Source of the DNA: Aselliscus stoliczkanus
Lineage: Eukaryota > Chordata > Mammalia > Chiroptera > Hipposideridae
Direction of reading: 5' to 3'
DNA length: 64,000 nucleotides
Assembly: GCA_033961575.1 (NCBI GenBank)
Contig: CM066734.1
Span: 78,529,501-78,593,500 of the forward strand
The position numbers were made by a program, and so were the translations under genes. The notes under the pieces are model-generated. The model searched no databases. It had not been told where the DNA came from and was given only the letters and a program-made list of their open reading frames with translations. Numbering within the stretch: the stretch's first letter is position 1; each line of letters starts with the position of its first letter. This document shows, one piece after another, positions 11,797 to 23,900 of this stretch.

Positions 11797-12480
11797 TGTT
11801 AAGCTCACTTTCTCTGCCATGTGAGGACACAGCTAGAAGACAGCTGTCTGCAAGCAAGAAACAAAATTTTCATCAAAAAATAAATAAGCTGGAATAATGA
11901 TCTTGGACTCTTCATCATCTACAGTTATGAGAAATAATTCCTGTTTATGGTTTCTGTTTATGTTTAAGACATTCAGTTCATTGTATTTTGTTATGGCAGC
12001 CTGAGCTAAGACATGTACTAAAAACAATTACTTTACAGGATTGTTTGAATGATTAAGCAAGGTAAAAAGCAACCACAACAAAATGACTATGTTATAAGAG
12101 GCACATAAAATAATAACTATTATTTTGTAATACTCTAGAGATATATTTATCAAGTATGTCTACAGCTATAAGAGCAGTAAAATATTACTGAAAATTTCAA
12201 TATCTACTTATATTTCTAAGAATCTTATCATGGAATACTGAAAACACCCATACTGTCAGCTACATATGTAAAAATCAACCATGTTTACCTGTAGCCCTAA
12301 ATACAAATTTAATTTATAGCAAACCTAAAATCAATATGCTTTGCGCCACACCTAATTATATAAGTTAGCAAGTATTTAAGCTAAACAAAATCTGAAAATC
12401 AAGTGACTAATACAAGAAAAATTGATTACTATCTCACACTATACAAGATCTGACAAGATTGCAAACTTTTTGCAATAATG
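11797..12480. other. AT-rich sequence, nothing recognised
   Basis: No gene or definite repeat seen. Confidence 0.55.
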
Positions 12481-12484
12481 TTGC

Positions 12485-13020
12485 CAACCTTATTTGATAA
12501 CAGAGGGATTACTCATTATGAATTTGTACCAACTGGATAAATAGTTAACCAAGTTTACTATTTGGAAGTGTTAAAAAGGCTGCATTAAAAAGTTAGGCGA
12601 AAACAACCAGAACTTTTTGCCAGCAATTCATGGCTTTTGCATCATGACAATGCACCAGCCAGCTAACATGGCACTGTCTGTGAGGGAGTTTTTAGCCAGT
12701 AAACAAATGACTGTATTGGAACACCCTCCCTACTCATCTGATCTGGCCTTCAATGATTTCTTTCTTTACCAGAAGATAAAGGAAATATTGAAAGGAAGAC
12801 ATTTTGGTGACATTCAGGACATCAAGAGTAATATGAGGATAGTTCTGATGGCCATTTCAGAAAAACAGTTCCAAAATTGCTTTGAAGGGTGGACTAGGTG
12901 CTAGCATTGGTGCATAGCTTCCCAATGGGAATACTTTGAAGGTGACTGTAGTAATATTCAGCAATGAGGTATGTAGCACTTTTTCTAGGATGAGTTTGCG
13001 AACTTAATTGTCATACCTCA
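12485..13020 (+). mobile_element. Mariner transposon fossil, 3' part with transposase C-terminus
   Basis: Encodes the broken C-terminal catalytic region of a mariner transposase. In one frame a reading like 'RGITHYEFVP' (about 12505) is followed by H-H-D-N-A-P-A (about 12640), the second catalytic Asp region. One base out of frame, from about 12670, comes A-L-S-V-R-E-F-L-A, then P-P-Y-S-S-D-L-A and N-D-F-F-L-Y (about 12725-12770), which holds the final Asp of the DD34D triad. The frame runs to a stop at about 12902. A terminal-repeat-like 'gcgaacttaattgtcat' ends at 13020 next to TA. The DNA-binding half and 5' end are missing. There is at least one frameshift and one in-frame stop (before the 'taa cat' at about 12664). 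Confidence 0.85.
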
Positions 13021-13316
13021 TATGCCTTCTCTGGATTAGCAAGGGAGCTCTATTCATGTTAATGACTAAGAGATTCCAAATGACAATGGAAATATCACAT
13101 ATTCTCCCACCAGCACAAAGGCAAAGGAAAGAGAACATGAAAAGCCATATATTAATTCTTACATATGCTCTTAGAATGAATAAGAATAATTTCCACTCAT
13201 AACACAAGGCCTAAAGAACATTGCATGGCTGTGCCAATTTTCAAAGCAGGAGGGAAATTTCAGTCCTATCACTTGCCAGACAAAAGATGAACAGACTATT
13301 GTAAAAGGTTTTTTTA
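13021..13316. other. Short spacer, nothing recognised
   Basis: No feature seen between the mariner fossil and the SINE. Confidence 0.5.
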
Positions 13317-13793
13317 GGCTGGTAGAGTGGAGCGTTGGTTGAGAGCTGGCTTGGAATGCCAGCTCTGAGCAGCAGGGCCCGGGTTCAGATCCCACATATG
13401 AGGGCCCATGACACTGCCCTCTGCAGCTAAGATGGTAAATGACAGCTCCACCTGGAGCTGGGCTACCGTGAGTCGCCAGCGACGGCATAGGCTGCAGCCC
13501 CTGCTGCAGTGGGCTACCATAAGCTACAGTGAACGTCCAGCAGCCAGAATGAGTGGCCGGCAGCCCAGTGTGACCTGCCAAGAGCCACCATGAGCGGCCG
13601 TCCAGAGGCCTGCAACCGATCTGCCTTACCCAGGAAGAATGCAATGACAATACAAACATGGGCCAGTGAAGCAATGTCCTCCACAACTATACTAAAGAAC
13701 AAAAAGACAGCAACTTGTCTGTTCCCCTTCCCTGATTCCCCAACGCTGTTCCCCTCCCCCAATTCCCCAATAAAATCTTTAAAAAAAAAAAAA
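13317..13793 (+). mobile_element. tRNA-headed SINE, long form
   Basis: Plus-strand copy of the 5971-6412 family. It has a diverged tRNA-like head from 'ggctggtagagtggagcg', B-box-like 'gggttcagatccc' at about 13380, the CTG/GC-rich body with 'ctgcagcccctgctgcagtg', and the tail 'ccccaataaaatcttt' then A13. No clear target duplication, so an older copy than 5971-6412. Long open frames on both strands over this copy are by-products of its GC-rich body. Confidence 0.88.
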
Positions 13794-14510
13794 GAGAGAG
13801 CATTTATGAATACCATTTATGTTATATTTTTACAGGACAAAAGTTGCACTTGCTCTAGCATTCAATAAATGTAAACACACTAAGAGATATCGTTTTTTCT
13901 CTCTTAAATTATACTTGAGGAAATATATTAAGATATTTAAACATCTCACTAAGCATGCAGATATTAAGTGCTAAGAAATAATATGGTGCCATAATTTATT
14001 ATAAATAAAAATTATTAATAAAAAATCACATATAGTTTTAACATGTCACTGCCAATAGCAGGAGACATGTTATTTAACGAAAGATTTAATATAGCAATTT
14101 CTCAACCTCTTTAAAATTCATGAACCCATATCCAGACACAAATTTATTAATTTCTCAATTGCTTTATTGACTTTAACAATAAAAATGCAGGCTTTGTAGG
14201 CTGCAATACAGTTACAATTTAGTAAATTTTCTATTACCTATTTACCTGTACAGAGCTTTGAATAATTTTACATCATTCAGTTTTTTGTTTTTTTAAATAT
14301 TACATCAGATTATTAAAGAAAGTGAGAATTTTTCAAATAAGAACATATCCCAGGAAATGATGCTTTCAGTTTATTATAATACCACATTATATCAAATATA
14401 TGGGCCTCTATGTGTTCTACTGGATAGTTCGTTTTCTGAGTTACTGATGGTGGGGAGGGGGATTGTAAAATGTAAAAATAGTGAAAATATTATAAACATA
14501 TCCCCCGTTT
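13794..14510. other. AT-rich sequence; weak hAT-like trace
   Basis: Mostly featureless. The phrase 'ttctcaacctctttaaaatt' near 14099 recalls hAT/Charlie-type repeats, but it is too short and diverged to call. Confidence 0.35.
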
Positions 14511-14511
14511 T

Positions 14512-14513
14512 AG

Positions 14514-14561
<48 letters not shown>

Positions 14562-14571
14562 CTATCTATCC
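14512..14571. repeat. (TCTA)n microsatellite
   Basis: About 14 uninterrupted TCTA/ATCT units with one irregular unit near 14560. Confidence 0.97.
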
Positions 14572-14586
14572 TTTGTTATGTGATTT

Positions 14587-14975
14587 ATTTTTTTTAATTT
14601 TTTTTTTAAGATTTTTATTGGGAAATTGGGAGATCAATCTAGTTGTGGAGGATGTTGCCTCATTGGCCCATGTTGGTATCATCATTGTGCTCTTCCAGGG
14701 TGAGGCAGATTGGTCGCCAGCCTCTGAACGGCCACTCCCGGCAGCTTTTGGCACCTCACTCGCTGGCCGTTCACTGTAGCTTGTGGCAGCCCACTGCAGC
14801 AGAGGCTGCAGCTATGCCATCCTCAGGGACTCACAGCAGCCCAGCTCCAGGTCGAGCTGGTGTTCACCATCTTAGCTGTAGAGGGCAGCAGCTCACTGGC
14901 CCTCATCTGTGGAATCCAAACTGGAGCTGCTGGCATCCCAAGCCAGCTCTTAACCAATACGCCACTCTGCGGCCC
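14587..14975 (-). mobile_element. tRNA-headed SINE, long form with internal loss
   Basis: Minus-strand copy with a 13-bp target duplication 'tgttatgtgattt' (14574-14586 and 14976-14988). About 50 bases shorter than the 442-bp copy. The pyrimidine-rich stretch before AATAAA is reduced ('ttgggaaattgggagatc' leads straight into the body). Head near 14975, T-run (tail) near 14590-14610. Inserted immediately beside the TCTA microsatellite. Confidence 0.9.
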
Positions 14976-14989
14976 TGTTATGTGATTTT

Positions 14990-15360
14990 TGAGCTCCTCA
15001 AATCACATCACAGGTCTATTTCCCCACTTAAATATGGGTTGAACTTGTGATTTGCATTGGGTAATTGAATGCATCACAATTAAAACTGTGTTGTTTCAGG
15101 ACCTGAATAGAGTAAGCTTTGTGTGCTTCAGCTCTTTCTCAGCAGGCTACTCTGCTAGTGGGTGACAGACCACATAGAGGAAGGCTGATTTAATCCAGGC
15201 AAACCCCCTAAACCAGCCAGTCTACACTGCCCAGACTGTAGGAAACCATCCAGCTGAGCACAAATGTATGAGTAAGCCAAATGGAAATCAGCTTGCATCA
15301 GAAAAATCATCCAGTTAATGCATAAACTCCTGCACAAAAAAGTAAACATTTATTGAACGT
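14990..15360 (+). mobile_element. Old eutherian LTR-type repeat
   Basis: The order of phrases fits a very common placental repeat: 'tttccccacttaaatatggg', 'tgaacttgtgatttgca', 'gtgggtgacagaccacatag', then 'ccatccagctgagcac' and 'tgtatgagtaagcc'. I recall it as MaLR-like but would not fix the subfamily. No coding content. Confidence 0.55.
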
Positions 15361-16449
15361 GATGACTTTTTTTGATATATAGCATTAATTGTGACCATAA
15401 ATAATTCAAACAACTTTACATTCTTGTCAGAATTAGAGTCCTGGAAATAATTAGTGTTACGTAATGTACACCTTCAGGGGCATTTTTAACTGTGCACTTT
15501 CTTTCCAGTGAATTTATTTTTATTAAAATATGTGTTAAAGTAGGCCAAGCTACATGACCATGAAAATATAAAGCTTTATGGACAACATAGGTTTAGTAAG
15601 GAGTACTGATTTTATGTTATCTCAAGTATATAGTTTTGTCCTTATCACCCAGATATTTAATTTTTTTCTTTATAGCATCACTTTTGTGCATTATATAAAA
15701 AAGAAACAAAATTCTTGATTTATAGTAAACCATTGATTTTATTAAATTGGAAAAGAATAGCTTATCCTATGGTTTCTCATTAGCTCTTAAAAGTGTTATT
15801 TAGAATATTCGATTTTTTAAATGAGTTTATTTCCATTTGTAAAGGAATGAACAGTATCATAGAAAAATCAAAAATGGAAAAATGAGAGGATGAGTTGTTT
15901 CCTTTCCAGTTTCAATATATTTTAAGATCAGAGCAACTTTTTAATCCTACTATTAATTGCAGAGCCTAACACTACTAATGGCTTAAGTGACATTTCTTGA
16001 ATGACTAATTTAATAAATAAAGAATTAATGAATTTCAGGGATGTTCATTTTTTATAGCAGAGCTGATATATGTTTGGAATAATTTCCAACCCCCTTGTTA
16101 TTACTTAGCTACAATCCATGTTATAGTAATTATGTCTGATAGTAATAAAATGCTTAGTGTATGACAGCATAATCTAAATGTTTTGTAAGTATATATTTGT
16201 TAGGATTTGCCTATTTTTTTTTTTTTTAAAAGAAAGGGAATCAAGCTTAGATAAAATACCTTAGGAAGTTGATTACCTCATGAAATCAAAATGCCAGAAG
16301 TAAAAGAGAGGCATTGAGAAAAATGGATCCCAGAACAATTTGAATGCTCAAATTAAATTAACTGCTCCCAACCATGGTGGGTGAGTTACTGTCACCTGAT
16401 TGAAAACCCCAATGAAATTTCGGAAAGTACAGGAGAGGAACTTCTAAAA
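15361..16449. other. AT-rich sequence, nothing recognised
   Basis: No gene or definite repeat. A faint L2-tail-like phrase near 15970-16030 is not supportable. Confidence 0.55.
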
Positions 16450-16660
16450 GTAAAATATTCTAAGAAGAAAATAATTTCTATTTACTACAATCTGTATCTT
16501 ATTTAATCCTTTTTGTAACCTTATTCATTACTTAATTTTTGTTTGTATGTTTGTTTGTTTTTCAATTTACAGATTAGGAGAAGAGTGAGACAGGATTAGA
16601 ATACTGGTCTATCTGACTCCAGAGATAGCTATTCTAAATATTAAGCTCAATGTGTTTTTA
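16450..16660 (-). mobile_element. MIR SINE fossil
   Basis: Reverse-complement MIR text: 'cttatttaatcctttttgt', 'ttcaatttacagattaggag', 'caggattagaatactgg' and 'ctatctgactccagag'. A (TTTG)n-like expansion lies in the middle. Confidence 0.7.
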
Positions 16661-18739
16661 GGCTGTTATGAACTACTTTCAATTACTCTTATTTCATTAG
16701 AATAATATGAAGATATTAGGAATAATTATTCAGAAAACTTTGGCATTTACTTTAATTAATTTTGATACAAATATGTCTATATAAAATATCTTTGGGTATA
16801 TGATAATTTAAAATTTTTCTTCACATTTATAAAATGTAGATTTCTTAAAAACTTGTTTCCTTTTGCTTTCCTTTTAATCACCTTCCATTTTCTCTTTCCC
16901 TCACTATCCCCTTTAAGTAATACAGAATATCTCTGTTACCTTAAGGGAGAGACAAAAACAAACAAACAAACAAAAAGACCAGAAGAAGCATTAACCACAA
17001 GGAAAGGCAAAATAAATTAAAATATGTAAAAACTAAGAATTTTCATTCATCAGTGATACCATAAACAATGATAAAGAAGTAAAAATAACTTTATAATACA
17101 TAAGATTAAAAACTCATTTATCCTAGCATATTAATCTGAAAGCAACTAAGGAGGTAAACAAATTATTATTTTTGCCGCTATTTCTAACACACCAATATGT
17201 AAGATTGACTGAGGTGGCTGAAGTCATCCAGTAGTATTACTAATCTAACTATTTTCCCATTGAAAAATGAGAACAAAGGAAAGCAGTCCCACATGTTAGA
17301 TTCCATATATGTATGTGTTGTGCGAGTGTGTGTGTGTAAACACATATATATTTATATATTTGTTTAATCCATTGAGTTTACTCATTGTGCAAATTAACAG
17401 AATATATAAGAATGTCTATTTTTCACTTTCACTTTGGATAGCCTCCTGAGATTTCTTTGAGCCATGCAGATCATGCCCATAGAAGGCCCTGACATGGTTC
17501 AGAATAGCACCTTATTTAGATTTAAGAGTATATACTACCCAATATAAAAATATCCCTCAATCCTATTTTCTTCCTAAATATTTACACATATGTCATGTTA
17601 TATATCAGAAACTCTTCAATGAAGTTAAATATTAACAAAAATATATTCTACCAAATGAAGTGAAGCTACAAAAAAAGAAAAACATAAAATAAAAAATATA
17701 TCAGCAAACGCTGAATAATTCATTTAATCAAACTCATAGACAAAATGATGGAATCACTACTTATAATTAACATGCTGGAAAATAAAGTTTTGAATTTTAA
17801 TTAATGTTAACTTGTAAAGTAATATAATAAATCGTATTCAAATTGTGAATTTAGCAAAAGAAAAATGATCAATAAAATTCACAATAAAAGCATAAAGTGA
17901 TGAATAGAATGTAATTGAAAATACTTAATCTCAGTATGTAAATAAAAAAATACTTAATTACAGTTGGTATGGTCTTCAAAATCTTTTCTTGCATCTATCC
18001 TATAAGAATGTTTGAAAAAAATTATGTATATAGCTGACAGATTTTAAGTTATTATCTGCACATTGTTTATAAATTAAAATAAGCTTAATTCTTGCCAATG
18101 AGATATATAAATTATTATTTTTTAATTATAGTGGAAATAAGTTGATTAATATGAGAAACAAATACTTTATGATAAAATTTGATGAGTAGGTTTTATCCAC
18201 CTTATTGAGTTAAGCAGAAAGAATTAGAGGTAATTTGTGTAAACATTATATATAGGCTTTATCTAATGTGTCTTGAAGGATCTGGTAACTCCCAGTACAT
18301 TCCAAGTACTATGTTTCAAAGAATCACATCGGGGAGTGGCTTTGTTTTACTCAATTCAGAGCTCCCCAGTGAGTACCACAGTACTCTGATGCTAATGCTG
18401 AGTGTCACTTTTTCGATAAGCACTTTTATATCAGATAATGGTCAAAACTTTATGAGCTTACTGTTCTTAATTAGCTGTCATAATAAGAGCCTCTAAAATG
18501 AAACTTTATATCACTTTGCTTGGTATGTTATACATATTTACACTCAACAATATGTATTGTATCATTGCATTAAAACTTGAAATGGATGAAGAGGAGTAGT
18601 ATTCTAACATTTGTAATAAAATTCTTAATGAGTCTTCACTATATAATAAAAAATAAAGTATTTATAGATCAGTTATTTTGTTTTTACTCAGATTTATTTT
18701 ACTAAGCATTACAATATTACCTCCAAAATTTACTCAGGA
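16661..18739. other. AT-rich sequence, nothing recognised
   Basis: Includes a short TG/TA tract at about 17313-17360. A 76-codon plus-strand open frame at 18266-18496 has no recognisable domain. No gene supported. Confidence 0.55.
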
Positions 18740-18741
18740 AA

Positions 18742-18815
18742 TTTTATTGGGAAGCACAATAATTTTTAAGGGCATGAAAAAATCCTGAGACAAAGAAGTT
18801 TGAAAACTACTGCCA
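18742..18815 (-). mobile_element. MER5-like hAT-Charlie MITE fossil
   Basis: Reads as the reverse complement of the MER5 end: 'cacaataatttttaaggg', 'atcctgagacaaagaa' and 'gtttgaaaactactg' (the usual 'cagtggttctcaaac' inverted and mutated). Truncated. Confidence 0.7.
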
Positions 18816-19649
18816 TAGATCATACTTTGGTAATTACATTAATTTTTTTTTTTTTTTTTTTAGTATTTGTAGGCATACTCGTAAATATAATCTACTATTA
18901 AGTTCTGTGAAATCATGTGTTATGATACCATTCTTGAAGTGAGCAAGGTAAAAATGTGATGCATGGGAAGACTGAACTTCAAAAGTTATAAAGTAAATAA
19001 TTCATTTAACTACATAATGTTGCACATTTCTAAACTACAAATGCAGCTGAAATAAGAACATAGGGAAAATCAATAGAAACTATTTTTTTATGTTACTATA
19101 TTTACAACATACTATATTGTAACTCACAATATACTATATTTTGAAATGTCTCACTTTATCCATAGCCACTTAATTCACTAGATATTGAATATTAAGTAAA
19201 TTAGCATGATTGTTAAACATTCGTAAGTTTTCCATGAGCTTTTTAACAGATGATGCTAATATAGAAGTCTAAAGACACTTATAGACCCTTGGAGTCAAAG
19301 AAATTTATTATTCCATTTACATGAAGAAATATGTTTGATTTCTCAGAAACTTAATTACTCTTATTGAGCAACCTGGAAAAGAGAACAAACAATATCAAAG
19401 TTTTTTACCCAAATGTACGGTACATTTTTGAAGTAAGATATACTATTTTGGCATATAAAACAGGAGTGTAAAATTCTGTCCTTTCTTATAAACTTTAGTA
19501 AAAAAAAAAAAAGAGGATGTCACATTAATACAACTAGTATATTTTTCTTACATTAGCTAAATAGCTTGAAATCCTTCCTTCTTTACTGCTCTCTTTCTCA
19601 TCCTTCTTTCTTTCCTCCTTTTTTCCCTTTTCTGAGTTCTTCCTTTGTT
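18816..19649. other. AT-rich sequence with CT-rich tract
   Basis: A T-run lies at 18842-18861 and a CT-rich tract at 19575-19640. Nothing else recognised. Confidence 0.55.
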
Positions 19650-19975
19650 TAACAAATGTCCACTACATGCTAGCCATTTTGGTTATGTAACAGAAGCATG
19701 GTAGACATGCTATCATGTATCTTAGCATCGAGTACTGGATACATACATTTAAAAGGGCTATTGCAAAACAGTAAAAATAGGAAGTGTATATAACATTAGT
19801 AAAACAGATAACACTCGGGCTATTCCTTGAGAACATAGTGACTATTTGCCATCTAAAATTACAGCAGAAATTAAGTAGATGAAGCAGAGGGTGAGGCTGA
19901 GGGAGGATAATGCAGGGGAATGTCCAGGTAGAAGCAATAAACAAAAAACCTGAAACATGATGCTTGTGATCATGG
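19650..19975 (-). mobile_element. L2 fragment (part 1, interrupted)
   Basis: Antisense L2-type text: 'actacatgctagccatttt', 'gagtactggatacatac' and 'agaagcaataaacaaaa'. It appears to resume at 20442 after the repeat at 19976-20441. Diverged, so moderate confidence. Confidence 0.5.
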
Positions 19976-20441
19976 TTGATTAATTTCATTTGTCACCTTG
20001 ACTGGGCTAAGGGATGCCCAGAGAGTTGTTAAAACATATTATCGTGGTGTGTCAGTGAGGATATTTTTAGAAGAGATTAGCATTTGAGTCAATAGACTGA
20101 GGAAAGAGATCTGCCCTCATCAGTGGCATCATCCAATCCAATGAAGGCCTCAGTGGAACAAAAGGGTGGAAAAAGATCATATTTACTCTCTTTCTCTGCT
20201 TGAGCTAGGAAGTCAGTTATTTTCTGCCCTTAACCATCAAAGCTCCTGGTTCTTGGGCCTTTGAGCATGATCTGAATTAACCCACAAGCTTTCTTGATTC
20301 TCCAGCTTGAGGATGGCTGACCAAAGGATTTCTTAGCCTCCATAACTACATGAGCCAGTTCCTATAATGAATCTCCTCTTATGTACATATATCTTATTGG
20401 TTCTGTTCTCTGGAGAATCCCAACTAATGCAACACTGGAAA
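19976..20441. mobile_element. Old eutherian interspersed repeat inserted in L2
   Basis: Very typical phrases of a common placental repeat: 'catttgtcaccttgactggg', 'tgcccagagagttgtt', 'tcatccaatccaatgaaggc', 'ccataactacatgagccag', 'cttattggttctgttctctg' and 'gagaatcccaactaatgc'. I know the consensus but not its Repbase name with certainty. Confidence 0.65.
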
Positions 20442-20620
20442 ATCAAAGTTGCAAAGTGTGACTGAGGAATGGAAGATGGTTAAAGTAGAGAATGAGGTGA
20501 TCAGTAATTATGATTGAAATTAGAAAAACAGTGAATGGCCACACCATGTACAATATTAAAATAATGCTAATTAAAACAAACATTGTAACAAGGGATGTAA
20601 TTGAAAGATTATAAGCAAAG
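20442..20620 (-). mobile_element. L2 fragment (part 2)
   Basis: Continues antisense L2: 'gttgcaaagtgtgactgagg' corresponds to the inverted L2 phrase around 'cctttgcact', then 'gaatggccacaccatgtac'. It lies just downstream of the inserted repeat, in line with one L2 split in two. Confidence 0.45.
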
Positions 20621-20995
20621 AAATGAAACAGTCATATCTGATACAGGCCCTTGGATTCAAGGAAATTTAGATCCCACTCTGTATGTGTAATGAGGAGTTG
20701 ATAGGAGTGCATAAGCCAAGCATAATGAGGGAAACTGGGGACCGGATATGTGAGATACGTCTGCACTATCATCTCAACTGTCATAAATCTAAATCTACTT
20801 TAAAATAAGAAATTTACTTAAATATGTGACCACTAAAAAATGTTAGCATTGCAAATTGATTCTCACATCAAATGCATGTCAAATACATTATTTTGCCTCT
20901 ACCTTTCTTCTCCCCACAATAGTGTGAAAAGCCTTTCGTTCATCCACTCATTGCTCATCTCTGTTGTGCTCTCATCATCAAAATAATTCTCCAAA
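20621..20995. other. Unidentified AT-rich sequence
   Basis: Possible old LINE text, not assignable. No gene. Confidence 0.4.
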
Positions 20996-23900
20996 ACTGA
21001 GTTAGCCTGGATCCCTAAAGAAGCATATTCCAAGCTGGGATAAGATATGCAAGAGATTTATTAGCAAAATACCCGCGAGAAAAAAGGGGCAAGAGATGGA
21101 GGAGGTGAGGAGAGTTCTCAGGCCATGATGCTGAGAAAGATAACGAGGGTGGAAAAGGGTTGAGTAAGAAGATTCTCAGACTATAGCACAGTTCTGCAAA
21201 AGTTGTGGCTGGCAATGGGAGACCTCAAGTCTACAGAGTAGTCAGGCATTTCCCAGAAGGGAACCTCCACTAGTACCCCATGGAGCCCAGTTTATTTGTT
21301 AGGAGAGGCCCAAAAGAGGCATGGTCTCAGTGCCAACAACATGCTTTTCCATGCCTTTGTAACCATTCAGAGTCTCCACTTCTACCACTGGGTTAAGTTA
21401 TTCATGAATCTATAGTACAAACCTTGGAATAACCTGGGTCAGGGGTTGGCTGAACTCAACTCATACCTAGGTTACCCAGTACCTCCTGTGTCATGAGAGG
21501 TCTCAGATGAGCATTGACTTAAGAAACAAGGATCCATAAATGTTGTGTCCACTCCCATAGTTCTACAAACATGTTCTTTCCCAGATTCTAAGTTCTCCCA
21601 ATACAGAGAATTTTACCTCACCACTGACTTTCAGGGCCGACCCAAGGAGGCGGTACAGAGTGGCAGCAGTCCAATTCAGCTCACGCTTATATATCAAGCC
21701 AACCCATACCTGAACAGGACCAAACCATTTTTTCATTTGACAATGGCTGATTGTAAGAAAACCACAATAGATAACGATTTTATGGAGAGGCACTGGAAAA
21801 ACAGAGATGAGTATATATGTGCCTTAGTCTGTAACCTATTTGTGCTCTTCAAGTTGCTTCAAAATCCAGGGATCCATTTTCACTCGTGTTCTCCCTGGTA
21901 TTTCGGTGACTGATTCTGAATGTCATTTCTATCATATGATGGATTGCTGCTGTGGCTGTCTCATATTGTGATTTAGGAATTGATGATAACCTTGTACTTG
22001 TACCAAAGTGAGAAACTCAGTCTCTATTAGTTGCAAGAGCATAAAAAGCGCAGATTTTTTAACAATGAGAAGCTCTCCAATGAGACCAAATGACCCGGTT
22101 CTAGAACTCTGGGTGACTGAACTGTAACTTTTCTCTTAGGATTTGCCAGAGGCTATATGATCCTTGAATTGCAACCATTATTTCTATCACCATATGATCT
22201 GCAAGATTGATTGGCTCAAGTGGCCAGGCCATTACTACATAGTCTTTTCTTGCTCTGGCCCTACTCAAAACTGGCCACTTTCCAAGTCACCTGATAAGTG
22301 TCAGAGCTATATTTACTATATGCAAAACCGAAGAGGCCTACCAAGTGCTCCAATTCTTTCTCGGCGAAGGGCAAGTTGCAACAATACATCATTTAGCTTG
22401 TAGGGAATATTTTGATGTGCCCAAGAGTTGTGGACCTTTAAATCTTTACTAATGAGGAGTTCCCCTGAATCTTTATATTTTACAAGATTGCACCTGTGGC
22501 ACTCATAGATCTAATTCGAAAAAAGCAAAGTACTTGATATTACTGTTCCCATGTCTAAATAATGTTGTTTATGCATTTTTATTCAGATAAATAACATGAA
22601 ATCAAGTGAAGAAATGAATTAATCTGTTATAATACAGGCATCACATCTGGAAGAGATGCAATAATTGATAATACGTTTGGTTTAAGTTCACAGTAGTCCT
22701 TTGGAGGCCTCTACAATCAATATTATTGTAGGATCAGATTGATGAATTATTGAGGGTTATTGTGAAGAGCATCAACCCTCAATTGTTTAAAATTTTAAGA
22801 GTGGCACTAATCTCTGTCATTCCATCTAAGTTGTAATATTGTTTTTGATTTTCTACCTTAAGCAGGGCTGGGCAAGTTTCAGGAGCTTGCACTTTTCTAT
22901 CATAATGACCATTTTCCTTATTACAGAAACTAACTTGTGTTGCTATGTTATCTTTGTCAGGTTTGTCCTCTATGTAAAATCCCCTGAAAATGCTGGGCCT
23001 TATTTTCACTCAGTGAATTTTATTCTGCTAAATGGTCATGGATGCCTTTAGAGACTAATTTGGGAAATATTATCACATATACTTCCTATGATGATTTGGT
23101 GATCTTCAATGTGACTTAGCCTTCTGTTCAACTAATGTTCTCAGGTCCTAAGATTTGGAAATTGAATGAGAGCTCATCATTTTCTTTTGCAGGAGCTATA
23201 AGTGGACTTAGGCTCCTTAACTCTTGAACACTTTTTGCTATATAGATTAAGTAGTGCTCTCACTGGTGGCTTGTATACCTGATCCTTAGAACCCCATGGC
23301 CTATTAATCATCCCCCATAGATGTCTGTGCATTATTCCAGCTTTCCTACTTGTTGTAGTAACTGTATACATCTTGTCTCTGACAGTTAAATGCTGCCACC
23401 AGGCTTCTGGTTCTGAGATCTTACTATCACATTTGACACTCAGAAGCCCCTTTATTTAACAACTTCTCCTATTATCAATTCTGGTCTACAAAGAATAGAA
23501 AATGCTATTTTTGTTTAATGATGCCAGGAGTTCTTTCATTAGCACACTGCTTGTTGCTTTAAAGAAAGAAATAGCTTGTGTTCCAAAGGAACAGAGCTAA
23601 CCAACAAGTCCACTAGTCTTATGAAATAAATCCCTGCTAGCATGAGACCAAACTGAAATTCAACCTCATCCTCAATACTGTTGTGCTAAAGCATAATTTG
23701 CATTTCCACCTCATTTACTGTAGACCACTGTTTTGTGTGCATGTTTGTTTACCTGTTTTTGTTTTTGTCCAAGAGTCAAGAAAGAAATTATCCAAGCAGC
23801 ATATTAAGACCAGCTCAAAGACAGTAAATCTTATGTTTACAAGAAGGTAAATCATATTAGTAAATTTCTTATATTTAGATATATTTGACTCACACTTTCA

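Noticed and set aside
13171..13868. Long open frames on both strands
   Set aside because: Same cause: GC-rich body of the SINE at 13317-13793.
14512..14571. Direct repeats considered as a CRISPR-like array
   Set aside because: Plain tetranucleotide microsatellite without spacers, in a mammalian genome.
14357..15050. Plus-strand frames of 135-140 codons
   Set aside because: Run across the TCTA microsatellite and the SINE at 14587-14975. Repetitive Y-L-S-I text is the microsatellite translation.
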